Notes: generated by a model not told the origin, from the letters alone. A stretch of 40,801 bases of DNA from Nesterenkonia alkaliphila (GCF_009758175.1 NZ_WRPM01000064.1:1-40801); one strand, 5' to 3'; counted from the first letter of the stretch, positions 16,621 to 24,866 are shown. Numbers and translations: made by a program.

Positions 16621-17739
16621 ATGGGACGAGTTCCACACGGTGCGTCGTCACTGTATCTTGCGGGCGGGGTGTCGTTCCTCAACGCTCATGAGGCCGTGTT
16701 TGAGGCGATGATCGAGGGCTGGCGGATGCAGCAGATCGGTGGCCGACATCTCAAGGAGGATTCGGTGTCGCGCGCTTTGGGCGTGGTCCGGAGGTTCGAG
16801 TCGTACGCGGGCAAGAAGCCGTGGGAGTGGTCCGCGGGCGACTTTGACGAGTGGATGGCGCTGCTGGTGTCGCAACGGAAGGTCGAAGCGTCGACGATCC
16901 GGTCGTACCAGGGGGCGGTGCGCGCGTTCTGCGATTACATCTGCTCGCCGCACTACGGCTGGGTTGACGAGTGCATGGAGCGTTTCGGGACGCACCCGGT
17001 TCAGGTCTGCCATGAATGGAACACGCTCGCGCACCTGCAGGATTACGAGGGCAAGCCGGGGCGACGCCCGTTGACGCGGTCGGAGCTGCAGCGCTTGCTG
17101 GATCATGCTGACGCCGAGGTGACGCGGTTGCTGGACGAGCGCCGCAAGGGTGCTCTGCCTGCGTTCCGGGACGCGACGCTGTTCAAGGTCGTCTACGCAT
17201 GGGGGATGCGGGCGAGCGAGGCGGTTGGGCTTGATGTGACCGACTTCTACAGGAATTCGAAGGCTCCACAGTTCGGGGAGTTCGGTGTGATGCAGATCCG
17301 GCACGGGAAGTCGTCGCGGGGCGGGCCGCCGAAACGGCGGGCGGTCGTGTCGTTGTTCGGCTGGGCGGTTGAGGCTCTTCAGGAGTATGTCGAGCAGGTG
17401 CGTCCGTTGATGGTCCGGGACGGGTCGCCGGCGCTCTGGGTCTCGGAACGCGGGACGAGGCTGCGCACGCGGGAGCTGGCGTCGAGGTTCGCCGTCTACC
17501 GGACGGCGCTGGGGCTGGATGAGGTGTTGACGCCGCACGCGCTGCGTCATTCCTACGTGACCCACCTGATCGAGTCCGGGGTCGATCCCGCGTTCGTGCA
17601 ACGTCAGGTCGGGCACCTGCACCAGTCGACGACGGCGATCTATACGGGCGTGAGCGCGGACTACATGAACACGATGATGAGTCAGGCGATCGAGAAGACG
17701 CGGCACAGGCCGCGCGATGAGGAAGAGAGCGGGCGATGA
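16621..17739 (+). CDS. Tyrosine recombinase of the element (TnpA-like)
   Basis: A 372-residue site-specific recombinase. A SAM-like core-binding domain (about residues 20-110) is followed by the catalytic domain (about 150-350). All catalytic residues are visible: Arg197 in WGMRASEAVGL, probably Lys230 in the beta-hairpin, His306 and Arg309 in PHALRHSYVTHL, His332 in VGHLHQST and the nucleophile Tyr341 in AIYTGVS. It should cut and rejoin the element ends. The ATG at 16621 is taken as start; a TTG sits directly before it. Its stop overlaps the next start (ATGA at 17736-17739), so the two genes are translationally coupled. It corresponds in role to TnpA of Tn554, also a tyrosine recombinase of about 360 residues. 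Confidence 0.92.
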   Translation: MGRVPHGASSLYLAGGVSFLNAHEAVFEAMIEGWRMQQIGGRHLKEDSVSRALGVVRRFESYAGKKPWEWSAGDFDEWMALLVSQRKVEASTIRSYQGAVRAFCDYICSPHYGWVDECMERFGTHPVQVCHEWNTLAHLQDYEGKPGRRPLTRSELQRLLDHADAEVTRLLDERRKGALPAFRDATLFKVVYAWGMRASEAVGLDVTDFYRNSKAPQFGEFGVMQIRHGKSSRGGPPKRRAVVSLFGWAVEALQEYVEQVRPLMVRDGSPALWVSERGTRLRTRELASRFAVYRTALGLDEVLTPHALRHSYVTHLIESGVDPAFVQRQVGHLHQSTTAIYTGVSADYMNTMMSQAIEKTRHRPRDEEESGR

Positions 17740-18092
17740 GACTGATCGGGTTTGAGTGGCGGCTTCGGGAGGTGATGGCGGCGGCGGGAATGTTCTCCAC
17801 GACGAAGCTGGTCCCGCTGCTGGAAGAGCGGGGCGTCTACTTGTCGACGAGCCAGGTATATCGGCTCGCCGCGGAGAAGCCGGAGCGGATGAACATGCAG
17901 GCGCTGGTCGCGCTGCTGGACATCTTCGATTGCACGTTCGAGGAGCTCGCGCCGCGGGTGGTCCTCGGCAGCGCGGTCGCAGCGACCGGGACGACCGATC
18001 CTGGGCCGGAGCGGGGCGATTCGGCGACGAACCGACTCCGGGAGTCGGGCCTGAAGCCGCGTAGGGCGCAGATTCTCCCGCCGGATGCTTGA
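17736..18092 (+). CDS. Small helix-turn-helix protein of the recombination module
   Basis: A 118-residue protein whose first 80 residues look like a Cro/C1-type (XRE, YozG-like) helix-turn-helix domain: VYLSTSQVYRLAAEKPERMN spans the recognition region and ALVALLDIFDCTFEELAPRV is the closing helix typical of this group. The last 35 residues are hydrophilic. It sits between the two recombinase genes, overlapping the first by four bases and the third by eight (ATGCTTGA at 18085-18092), so all three are probably made together. It may direct the recombinases to the ends, like the small TnpC of Tn554, or repress the module. The role is inferred from position and fold only. Confidence 0.8.
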   Translation: MRLIGFEWRLREVMAAAGMFSTTKLVPLLEERGVYLSTSQVYRLAAEKPERMNMQALVALLDIFDCTFEELAPRVVLGSAVAATGTTDPGPERGDSATNRLRESGLKPRRAQILPPDA

Positions 18093-20673
18093 CCCGGTCT
18101 TCGCCGCGCTGACCACGCAGATCGCCGCCGTCGAGCAGGCTCTTCCGCGTGAGCGGATCGCCGAGATCGTGAACGGCTCGTTCCGGCAGCTGCCGGTTGC
18201 CCGCCGGACGCTCGACCTGGTCACGCAGGCACCCGGGCTGCTCACCGCGGCGGATCCGCAGACCACGCCGGCTCTGGCAAGTCTGTTGCTTCGCCTCCAC
18301 GAGGCTGGAGCGCGGACTGTCCGACCGCCGCGTTGCGCACACTGCGGCGGGCTGCGGAAGCTGCTGCAGCGCACGCCGACCGGGCGGATCTGCGCTCCAT
18401 GCGGTCGCCGTCTCGCTTCCAGGAGCGGACTCTGTGATCGTTGCGGGCACACCCGCCGCGTGCAGACAGGGCCCGGTGAGAGCGCGTACTGCAAACGATG
18501 CTGGGTCGACATGAAACCCGAAGCGGCCGAGCGCATCGTCGAGCAAGTCCGCCGCCATCGCCGTGTCGCGACCGCGACCATCCTTCGAGCGGTGGAGCAG
18601 ATGGCGGCGGACGGGAGGGACCGCCGAGTGCGGCTGATGCTCGAGCTGCAGGCCCACGGCGCGGAGTGGTTCTCCGACCCGGCCGCGGGCTCTGTGCTGT
18701 TCGGCACGTTCTACGACCTTCTCCACGCGGACGGCGCGCGTCTGCCCGAACGACGCTGCGGAGGCTGCGGCACCACGCGCACGCTCACCGAACGCGTCGA
18801 GGGACGAGTGAGCTGCCGACGCTGCTACCGGATCGCGCACCATGCCCCCTGCGATGGCTGCGACGACGTCACCAACCTGGAGCGGGTGCTCTCCGACGGG
18901 CGGCGACTCTGCCAACGCTGCACGAACAAGCTCCCCGACGAGAACGCCGTCTGCGTGAGCTGCGGCAACCATCGACTGATCGCCTACCGCAGCCCGGAGG
19001 GCCCGCTGTGTTCAACGTGTCGGAGCTCCTCCCGGCTGGACACCTGCACGGACTGCGGGGAGCTTGCGCCCTGTTTGTTCCACGGCAGCGAGAAAGCGAT
19101 CTGCAAACCCTGCTCCGACAAGGCCAGCGTCGACACCTGCACGATCTGCGGGAACGAGCGGCAATGCCGCTGGCCGGGAACCGCGCGCGCCGCCTGCGAG
19201 CAGTGCTCCAACCCTCGCCAGCCCTGCGTGAGCTGCGGGGAGGTCCGGCTGCGCCACAAGCGCACCGAAGACGGCTCCGGCTATCTCTGCTGGGCCTGCG
19301 TTCCGCCGATCATCGAGACCTGCACAAGCTGCGGAGACGCTCGGATAGTGAACGGCCGGATCGAGGGCCGGCCGTTCTGCCCGCTCTGCTATCCCCGCCA
19401 ACCGGAGTCGTTCCGCCCCTGCACCAGCTGCGGGACCATCACACGGCTGATCGCGAAGCTCTGCCCCCGTTGCCGAGCCGATCAGATGATCCGGGAGATG
19501 GTGCCCGACGAGCTCGCCGCCTCCGATGCACGCATCGCGCATCTGCGAGAGCGGTGGTTCCAGGGTGCTCCGTCGAAGATCGTCTACGCCTTCGAACGCG
19601 GCACCGTCGCCTGCACGCTGATCACCCGAGTGCTCACCGCCCCATCCCTGCGCACTCACGCCTACCTCGACCAGGCCGGCTCGGAGTATCAGACCCGAGC
19701 GGTTCGGTCCGTGCTCATCGACCACGGGCTGCTCCCACCGCGGGACGAGCTGCTCGCCCGGTTCGAGCTCTGGCTCGACAGCGCACTTGCCGAGATCCCC
19801 GACCCGGGTGAACAGCGCACCGTCACCCAATACGCGCGATGGCGACACCTGCGCGCACTGCGCCGCAACACGATGCCGTCCCGATCAGGCCAGCTGTCCT
19901 GGCGGCGGCTCGAGATCGCGGGGATCATCGAACTGCTGGAATGGATCCATACCCGCGGAGGTTCTCTCGTGTCCCTCACCCAGGCGGATGTCGATGAATG
20001 GCTCACCGGCGGCCGACGCCCGTTCCTGCACCACTTCCTGACCTGGACCGCACGGGCCGGCGCATCCCGACCGCTCACCGCTCCACGCCCGCCATCAGGA
20101 GCCTTGAGCCCGCAAGCCATGAGCGACGAGGAACGCTGGCGGCTGCTCGCCGATGTCACCTCCGACCCGTCCATCAACCCGCACACGAAGCTCGCCGCGG
20201 GGCTGATGCTCATGTTCGGCGTCCGGGCGGCGAAGATCGTCCAGTTGCGCGCGGAAGACGTCACCGTCACGGACCAGGCCGTGGTCGTCCGCCTCGGCCA
20301 GGAACCTCTCGTGCTCCCCGCCGAGCTCGCGCCGGCGGCCGCGGGAGCCGCCAGCAACCGCACCGCGCCTCGCATGTTCGTGGAGAGCATCGAACAGGAG
20401 TGGGTCTATCCCGGAACCCGGGCCGGGCATCACATGGCCCCCGACACGCTGAATACCCGGCTCCGCGCTGCCGGCATCCCGCCGCGACTTGCCCGCACCG
20501 GCGCGCTGATAGCGCTCGCGCAGGAACTCCCACCCGTCGTTCTCAGCCGGCTGACTGGCCTGGACATCTCCTCCGCGATCGCCTGGTCCAACGCGATCGG
20601 CGCGAACAGCACCGCCTACGCCGCCGCGGTCGTCGAGCGCGTCGGCATGCCCCTCCCAGTCGTCCTGCACTGA
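18085..20673 (+). CDS. Ten-zinc-ribbon protein fused to a degenerate tyrosine-recombinase domain
   Basis: An 862-residue protein. Residues 1-80 are helical. Two zinc ribbons (CAHC..CAPC, CDRC..CKRC, residues 84-139) are separated by a helical stretch from eight more (residues 225-463) that recur about every 31 residues, giving twenty CxxC motifs. A core-binding-like domain (about 480-660) and an integrase-like domain (about 680-862) follow. Box I keeps an Arg (FGVRAAKIVQL, Arg714). The HxxR box reads RLAR (801-804), the usual GH is missing, and Trp834 seems to replace the nucleophile Tyr; Tyr845 is the only nearby Tyr. By eye it is catalytically dead and likely an architectural DNA- or RNA-binding partner of the first recombinase. 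In place it matches TnpB of Tn554, but that protein is shorter (about 630 residues). Confidence 0.85.
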   Translation: MLDPVFAALTTQIAAVEQALPRERIAEIVNGSFRQLPVARRTLDLVTQAPGLLTAADPQTTPALASLLLRLHEAGARTVRPPRCAHCGGLRKLLQRTPTGRICAPCGRRLASRSGLCDRCGHTRRVQTGPGESAYCKRCWVDMKPEAAERIVEQVRRHRRVATATILRAVEQMAADGRDRRVRLMLELQAHGAEWFSDPAAGSVLFGTFYDLLHADGARLPERRCGGCGTTRTLTERVEGRVSCRRCYRIAHHAPCDGCDDVTNLERVLSDGRRLCQRCTNKLPDENAVCVSCGNHRLIAYRSPEGPLCSTCRSSSRLDTCTDCGELAPCLFHGSEKAICKPCSDKASVDTCTICGNERQCRWPGTARAACEQCSNPRQPCVSCGEVRLRHKRTEDGSGYLCWACVPPIIETCTSCGDARIVNGRIEGRPFCPLCYPRQPESFRPCTSCGTITRLIAKLCPRCRADQMIREMVPDELAASDARIAHLRERWFQGAPSKIVYAFERGTVACTLITRVLTAPSLRTHAYLDQAGSEYQTRAVRSVLIDHGLLPPRDELLARFELWLDSALAEIPDPGEQRTVTQYARWRHLRALRRNTMPSRSGQLSWRRLEIAGIIELLEWIHTRGGSLVSLTQADVDEWLTGGRRPFLHHFLTWTARAGASRPLTAPRPPSGALSPQAMSDEERWRLLADVTSDPSINPHTKLAAGLMLMFGVRAAKIVQLRAEDVTVTDQAVVVRLGQEPLVLPAELAPAAAGAASNRTAPRMFVESIEQEWVYPGTRAGHHMAPDTLNTRLRAAGIPPRLARTGALIALAQELPPVVLSRLTGLDISSAIAWSNAIGANSTAYAAAVVERVGMPLPVVLH

Positions 20674-20710
20674 AATCTGACGATGACGTTTCCAGGGATG
20701 TCACGTCGTG

Positions 20711-20732
20711 AGAATCGGGCGGCACCGATTCT
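20711..20732. terminator. Hairpin between the converging recombinase and mer operons
   Basis: AGAATCGG (20711-20718), six-base loop, CCGATTCT (20725-20732) form a perfect stem between the 3' ends of two converging transcription units. No T-run follows. A bidirectional terminator is the simplest reading. Confidence 0.5.
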
Positions 20733-20898
20733 GCTCGGCGGTCAACTCGTCCTGATCGTGGCCGCGCTCTCCTTCGACATAGGCCACGAACAACACCCAC
20801 GCCGTGTCCGATGATCGGCGTCGGGTGGGAGGGCGTCTGGTGTCCGAGTTCGTCGTTCCGGTCAACCACGTCGTATGACCTTGACGTGCAGGAGCCGC

Positions 20899-21819
20899 TC
20901 AATGCCGCTCGGTCGGCACGCTCGGCCGGTCCCCGGGAGAGTGCGTCGACTGAGGGTCGCAGCAGTCCTCCTCGGTCCTCCGTCCGGAGTTCCGACGGCG
21001 TTGATGAAGGAATCCGCTTAGTAGCACGATGAGCACCACGGTGGTAGACAGGCCGGCGATGACGCCGGTGTTGCTTTGGAGCCAGTTCGATATCGTCGCC
21101 GAGACAGCGGCGACGTCGGTGCGCCCTGCGGAAGGGGCATCGCCGACGACAACTGGAAACCAGTACCAAGCCAGGTAGACGCCGGTGAGGATCAGGACGG
21201 CGGCGGTGACCTTGGGAACGAATCGTGTCAGGGCGGCGATCCGCCTGGACAGCACAGAACCGGCTACGGCGGCGACCACGGCGACAAGCAGCAGGACGGT
21301 GGCGGAGCCGGCAGCATAGATGGCGAAGACGAGGAGCAGCCCGACGAAACTGGCTGTCGCCTGGGCCTGGGCGATGACCGCGAGGAGTACGCCGAAGGTG
21401 CACGACAGCGAGGCCGCGGCGTAGCCGACGCCGAAGACGACCATGCGCACGGCGCTGGGCAGCCGTTCGATTGCGCGGCCGGGTATGCCGGGAAGCCGGA
21501 GGGACATAGAGCGTCCGGCTAGCATCGCCCCGCCGAGCAGCACCAACAGGATCCCGACGGCGAGGCCGAGGGCTGGGGCGGCCTGGATCAGGCCCCGTGC
21601 GCCGGCGCTTACCGCGACGCCAGCCAAGGCGAGCGTGCCCGCAAACCCGATCGTCAGCGCGAGGCCAGCCCGTAGGGCGCGCAGCAGGCGCACCGGGGCT
21701 GAGGAAGAGGCGGCGTCGCCCAGCGCATGGGTGATCCAGGCCGGGAGCAGCGCGAAGCCGCAGGGATTGACGGGGGCGATCATCCCGGCGGCGAAGGCAA
21801 GGGCGAGGAGTCCGCCCAT
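20899..21819 (-). CDS. CcdA/DsbD-type membrane protein in the mer operon
   Basis: A 306-residue protein with about seven membrane helices and the marks of CcdA, which carries electrons across the membrane to extracytoplasmic thiol proteins. Cys20 in MIAPVNPCGFALLP and Cys140 in AASLSCTFGVLL are the redox pair expected in helices 1 and 4. A cytoplasmic tail after residue 272 carries an extra vicinal pair (EEDCCDP, Cys286-287) not typical of CcdA. It is last in the mer operon, three bases after the thioredoxin-like lipoprotein gene, so the two should act together: CcdA would keep the lipoprotein's CxxC reduced, or the pair may move Hg(II) inward in place of MerP/MerT. The second idea is inference. 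Confidence 0.82.
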   Translation of the reverse strand: MGGLLALAFAAGMIAPVNPCGFALLPAWITHALGDAASSSAPVRLLRALRAGLALTIGFAGTLALAGVAVSAGARGLIQAAPALGLAVGILLVLLGGAMLAGRSMSLRLPGIPGRAIERLPSAVRMVVFGVGYAAASLSCTFGVLLAVIAQAQATASFVGLLLVFAIYAAGSATVLLLVAVVAAVAGSVLSRRIAALTRFVPKVTAAVLILTGVYLAWYWFPVVVGDAPSAGRTDVAAVSATISNWLQSNTGVIAGLSTTVVLIVLLSGFLHQRRRNSGRRTEEDCCDPQSTHSPGDRPSVPTERH

Positions 21820-21822
21820 CGC

Positions 21823-22341
21823 TCAGGCCCCGGCCTTGTGGAGCGCGGAGACGATCGTATCGGCGTCGGGGTCGGTGGCGCGGAAGGTCACCTGTCCGTC
21901 ACTGTCGACGATGATCAGTGTAGACAGCGCGGCGACCCCGAAGCGCTGGGACAGCGCCGCGCCCTCGTCGATGGCGGCGGGGACATGCACGGCGTCGACG
22001 TACTCCATGAACCTCTGAATGGTCTCGGTAGGTTCGCGCGGATCCATGTCGACGGCGAGGAACTGGGCATCGATGCCGGCCTCCTCGGCCGCGGCTGCCG
22101 CCTGACCGAGGGATCGGACTCCGCCGACGCATTCGCCGCAGCCGACGGAGAAGAAGAACACCGCGGTGGGCTTCCCGGCGGCGGGCAGGCTGATCCGCTG
22201 AGCGTCGATGCTGGTCACCGTCGCGGCGGTGGCAGTCTCGGCAGAGACGGGATCCTTATCAACGGTGCCGCAGGCGGTCAGGATGAGCGAGCCTGCGAGC
22301 AGGAGGGTGGCGAGCGAACGACGGGCGCGGGAGCTGATCAT
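21823..22341 (-). CDS. Thioredoxin-fold (TlpA-like) lipoprotein in the mer operon
   Basis: A 172-residue extracytoplasmic protein. A basic start, hydrophobic stretch and lipobox LILTAC give lipidation at Cys24. The thioredoxin-like fold begins near residue 55; FFFSVGCGECVGG contains the CxxC pair Cys68-Cys71, and the cis-Pro region is replaced by AALSTLIIVDSDG, so it is a divergent member. It should sit on the outer face of the membrane. Its ATG overlaps the stop of the MerF-like gene (ATGA at 22338-22341) and it precedes the CcdA-like gene. Gram-negative mer operons use periplasmic MerP to catch Hg(II); this lipoprotein could fill that role in a single-membrane cell or reduce oxidised thiols. 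Confidence 0.83.
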   Translation of the reverse strand: MISSRARRSLATLLLAGSLILTACGTVDKDPVSAETATAATVTSIDAQRISLPAAGKPTAVFFFSVGCGECVGGVRSLGQAAAAAEEAGIDAQFLAVDMDPREPTETIQRFMEYVDAVHVPAAIDEGAALSQRFGVAALSTLIIVDSDGQVTFRATDPDADTIVSALHKAGA

Positions 22342-22637
22342 TGGTTCTGTTCGCCCTTCGGGTCGGTGCGGTGAGCGGATTCGGTGGGCGGGCAGCAGTC
22401 AGGTTCGACACGGCCGCGGCGGGTTCGGCGGCGGACGACGACGAGCAGCACGATCGCGAGGAGCGCAATGCCCACGCCGATCACCCACGGGTTGCCGAGA
22501 AGGAGCCCGCCGATGCCAGTAAGCATTCCGCCGGCGATGAGCACGGGCAGCGCGCAGCAGATCGTCATGAGGAGCACGGCACCGGCTCCCAGGAGTAGGC
22601 CACCGCCTCGCGTTCGGTCGTCGTGTTTGGAGGTCAT
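22338..22637 (-). CDS. MerF/MerT-like mercuric ion transport protein
   Basis: A 99-residue protein with two membrane helices (about residues 12-45 and 50-70). A vicinal pair, Cys27-Cys28, lies in the first helix (VLLMTICCALPVLIAGG), and a second pair, Cys81-Cys82, lies in the cytoplasmic tail (EPDCCPP). This two-helix, two-pair plan is that of MerF, in which Hg(II) passes from the membrane pair to the cytoplasmic pair and on to MerA; MerT has three helices. I start it at ATG 22637; a TTG overlapping the merB stop at 22670 is possible. It lies directly downstream of merB. Sequence identity to named MerF proteins was not measured, so the family name rests on architecture. Confidence 0.78.
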   Translation of the reverse strand: MTSKHDDRTRGGGLLLGAGAVLLMTICCALPVLIAGGMLTGIGGLLLGNPWVIGVGIALLAIVLLVVVRRRTRRGRVEPDCCPPTESAHRTDPKGEQNQ

Positions 22638-22666
22638 AGCGTTCTCGAATCCTTCTGTGTCGCGGG

Positions 22667-23317
22667 TCAACAGCAGCGGGGACAGTCGTCGGCCACCGGG
22701 GTGTCGTCCTGAAGCAGGTCGAGCAGGCTCGTTGTGAGCTCGTTGCCGATCCGGTAGGCCTCGGCCACCGACACCACCTCGGCACCGGGATGCTCAGAGA
22801 GCCACCCGGTGGCGTCGTCGACGGAGGCGAAATAGTGCACCTGGTTGCAGAAGGCCGAGCGGATCGAGGTGATCTGCTCCAGGTTCACCAGCGACACCAC
22901 GGCGCTCGGGGGTGTGACGCCGGTGACACCGGCAACCGGATCGATGGTGACGCGGATCGTCTCTCCGCTGGCCGGGGAGACGGACTCCACGCGCGCTGGG
23001 CGATCGAGGAGGGCCGGGAAGATGAGGGTGTCCAGGGCGCACCAGGTGTAGAGCTCCTCACCGTCGACGGTGAACCGGTGCGGTGTAGGGCGCAGCGTGA
23101 GGCCCTGGCCGACGATTCGGCCCTGGTCGTCGTACTCGGTGTCCTGCATCGCGGCCAGTCCGAGCCGTACCTCGTCGATCGTGCGGCCCGCAGCCACGGA
23201 CAGCTGTTGGACGGTGACGGGGTCACCGTCGGCGAGCAGCCGCAGCAGCGGGATGAGCAGGCCGGTCTCTCCCAGTCGGCTGAGCCGCTCGGGCAGTTGC
23301 ATGCTGAGGTCAGACAT
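22667..23317 (-). CDS. merB: Organomercurial lyase (alkylmercury lyase)
   Basis: A 216-residue enzyme that breaks the carbon-mercury bond of organomercurials, releasing Hg(II) for MerA. The catalytic trio is in place: Cys93 and Asp96 in YTWCALDTLIF and Cys157 in SAFCNQVHYFAS, matching Cys96, Asp99 and Cys159 of the plasmid R831b enzyme. An N-terminal winged-helix-like domain (about residues 8-60) precedes the catalytic core. The C-terminus ends CPRCC, adding three cysteines that might pass mercury onward. The ATG at 23317 has GGAGGA eight bases upstream, which rules out the longer frame. It follows merA by 20 bases. Its presence means the operon covers organic as well as inorganic mercury. 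Confidence 0.94.
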   Translation of the reverse strand: MSDLSMQLPERLSRLGETGLLIPLLRLLADGDPVTVQQLSVAAGRTIDEVRLGLAAMQDTEYDDQGRIVGQGLTLRPTPHRFTVDGEELYTWCALDTLIFPALLDRPARVESVSPASGETIRVTIDPVAGVTGVTPPSAVVSLVNLEQITSIRSAFCNQVHYFASVDDATGWLSEHPGAEVVSVAEAYRIGNELTTSLLDLLQDDTPVADDCPRCC

Positions 23318-23337
23318 CGTGGGTTCCTCCAGTTCGT

Positions 23338-24762
23338 TCACGCGCAGCACGACAGGAGCGACGGGTCGGTGGTGAAGGCCTTGGCGGCGATCCGGATGCC
23401 CTCGGCCATGGTCAGGTAGGGGGCCCAGGCGTCGGCGACCTCGGCGACCGTCTTGCCGAGCACGTGGACCCCGGCGGCGGCGAGCTCGCCGGCGTCCTTG
23501 GCGACGGCGGTGATGCCGAGGATCTTCCCGGTGTCGGCGTCCACGACGATCTTGACGAAGCCGCGGGTGTCGCGGTTGACCAGTGCGCGGGGCACGTGGT
23601 GCAGGGGCAGGACGCGGCAGTCGCAGCGGATCCCGGCGGCGACGACGTCCTTCTCGGTCATCCCGACCGCGCCGATCGCCGGGCCGGTGAACGTCACCCT
23701 CGGCAGTCGGGCGTAGTCCACGGCCCGATCGGCGTCGGCGAACGCGTTCTCGGCGACGAGGGTGCCGTGGTGGGCGGCGACGTAGACGAACTCGGGGTGG
23801 CCGGTCACGTCGCCCGCGGCCCAGATCCGCGGGTGGGAGGACTGCATCCGGTCGGAGACGACCACCTCGCCGAGGTCCCCGGTCTTGACCCCGACCCTGT
23901 CGAGGCCGAGCCCATCGGTGGCCGGTCGTCGTCCGAGGGCGACGAGCACCTGGTCGGCGCGGAACTCCTCCCGGCCGCCGGCGACGTCCGCGGTGACGAC
24001 GGCCTGCCCGGTCGCGGCGTCGCGGGACACCCGCGTCGGGAGCGCGCGGCGGACCACCCGGATGCCCTCGTCGGCGAACACCTCCTGCAGCGTCCTGGAC
24101 ACCTCCGGCTCCTCCTTCGACGCGAGCCGGGACCGGACCAGCACGGTGACCTGGGAGCCGAGCCGGGCGAACAGCTGCGCCTGCTCCAGGGCGACGTAGC
24201 CGCCGCCGAGCACGAGCAGGGACTCAGGGAGTTCGGTCAGCTCCATCGCCGTGGTCGAGGTCAGGTACCCGGTCTGGTCCAGGCCGTCGATCGGCGGGGC
24301 CCACGGCCGAGAGCCGGTCGCGACCAGGTAGTGCCCGGCCTCGATCGTCTCGGTGCTCCCGTCGTCCCCGGCGACCTGGAGGACCGGTGCGTCGGGGGTG
24401 CCGGCGAACGCGGCGTCGCCGCGGCGGACGGCCCAACCGTAGGAGTCGGCGACGTCGGCGTACTTCTCGCCCCGCAGCGACTCGACCAGCGCCTGCTTCC
24501 CGGCGATCAGGGCGGGCATGTCCACTGGCCCCGCCGTCGTCGCGATCCCCGGGAACCGGTCGGCGGCGTCGGCCGCGGAGTGCCGTGCGTCGGCCGCGGC
24601 GATCAGGGCCTTCGACGGCACGCAGCCGGTGTTCACGCAGGTGCCACCGAGCGTCCCGCGCTCGATCATCACCACCGACTTGCCGAGCGTGGTCGCGCGG
24701 ATCGCGGCGGCGAACGCACCACCGCCCGATCCGATGATGGCGAGGTCGTACTTCGTGGGCAT
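23338..24762 (-). CDS. merA: Mercuric reductase
   Basis: A 474-residue flavoprotein disulfide reductase that reduces Hg(II) to volatile Hg(0) with NADPH. FAD motif LAIIGSGGGAFAAAIRA opens the protein, the redox pair is Cys42-Cys47 in GGTCVNTGCVPSK, the NADPH domain has LLVLGGGYVALEQAQL, and a second FAD segment reads RIWAAGDVTGHPEF. The C-terminus LLSCCA carries the vicinal pair Cys472-Cys473 that hands Hg(II) to the active site of the partner subunit, which separates it from lipoamide dehydrogenase. There is no N-terminal NmerA (HMA) domain. The ATG at 24762 has GGGAG five bases upstream. It is the first gene of the operon, next to the MerR-type promoter. Confidence 0.96.
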   Translation of the reverse strand: MPTKYDLAIIGSGGGAFAAAIRATTLGKSVVMIERGTLGGTCVNTGCVPSKALIAAADARHSAADAADRFPGIATTAGPVDMPALIAGKQALVESLRGEKYADVADSYGWAVRRGDAAFAGTPDAPVLQVAGDDGSTETIEAGHYLVATGSRPWAPPIDGLDQTGYLTSTTAMELTELPESLLVLGGGYVALEQAQLFARLGSQVTVLVRSRLASKEEPEVSRTLQEVFADEGIRVVRRALPTRVSRDAATGQAVVTADVAGGREEFRADQVLVALGRRPATDGLGLDRVGVKTGDLGEVVVSDRMQSSHPRIWAAGDVTGHPEFVYVAAHHGTLVAENAFADADRAVDYARLPRVTFTGPAIGAVGMTEKDVVAAGIRCDCRVLPLHHVPRALVNRDTRGFVKIVVDADTGKILGITAVAKDAGELAAAGVHVLGKTVAEVADAWAPYLTMAEGIRIAAKAFTTDPSLLSCCA

Positions 24763-24801
24763 CGCAGCTCCCGTCACTTGGGTTTCTCTTCTTTCTCGGC
24801 C

Positions 24802-24833
24802 ATACTGGACCTTCCAGTGCAGGGGAAGGTCAA
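24802..24833 (-). promoter_or_regulatory. MerR-type promoter and operator of the mer operon
   Basis: On the minus strand a -35 TTGACC (24828-24833) and a -10 CAGTAT (24802-24807) are separated by 20 bases, the long spacing typical of MerR-activated promoters. A perfect dyad ACCTTCC-N8-GGAAGGT (24809-24830) fills the spacer. The merA start is 40 bases downstream. Confidence 0.85.
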
Positions 24834-24866
24834 GAAGGCTTCTGCCGAAAGAAAAGGGGGCCTGCG

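Noticed and set aside
16648-18972. Long open frame of 774 codons on the minus strand across the recombinase genes
   Set aside because: Arg/Pro-rich mirror of high-GC coding sequence; the plus-strand genes have clear domains and catalytic residues.
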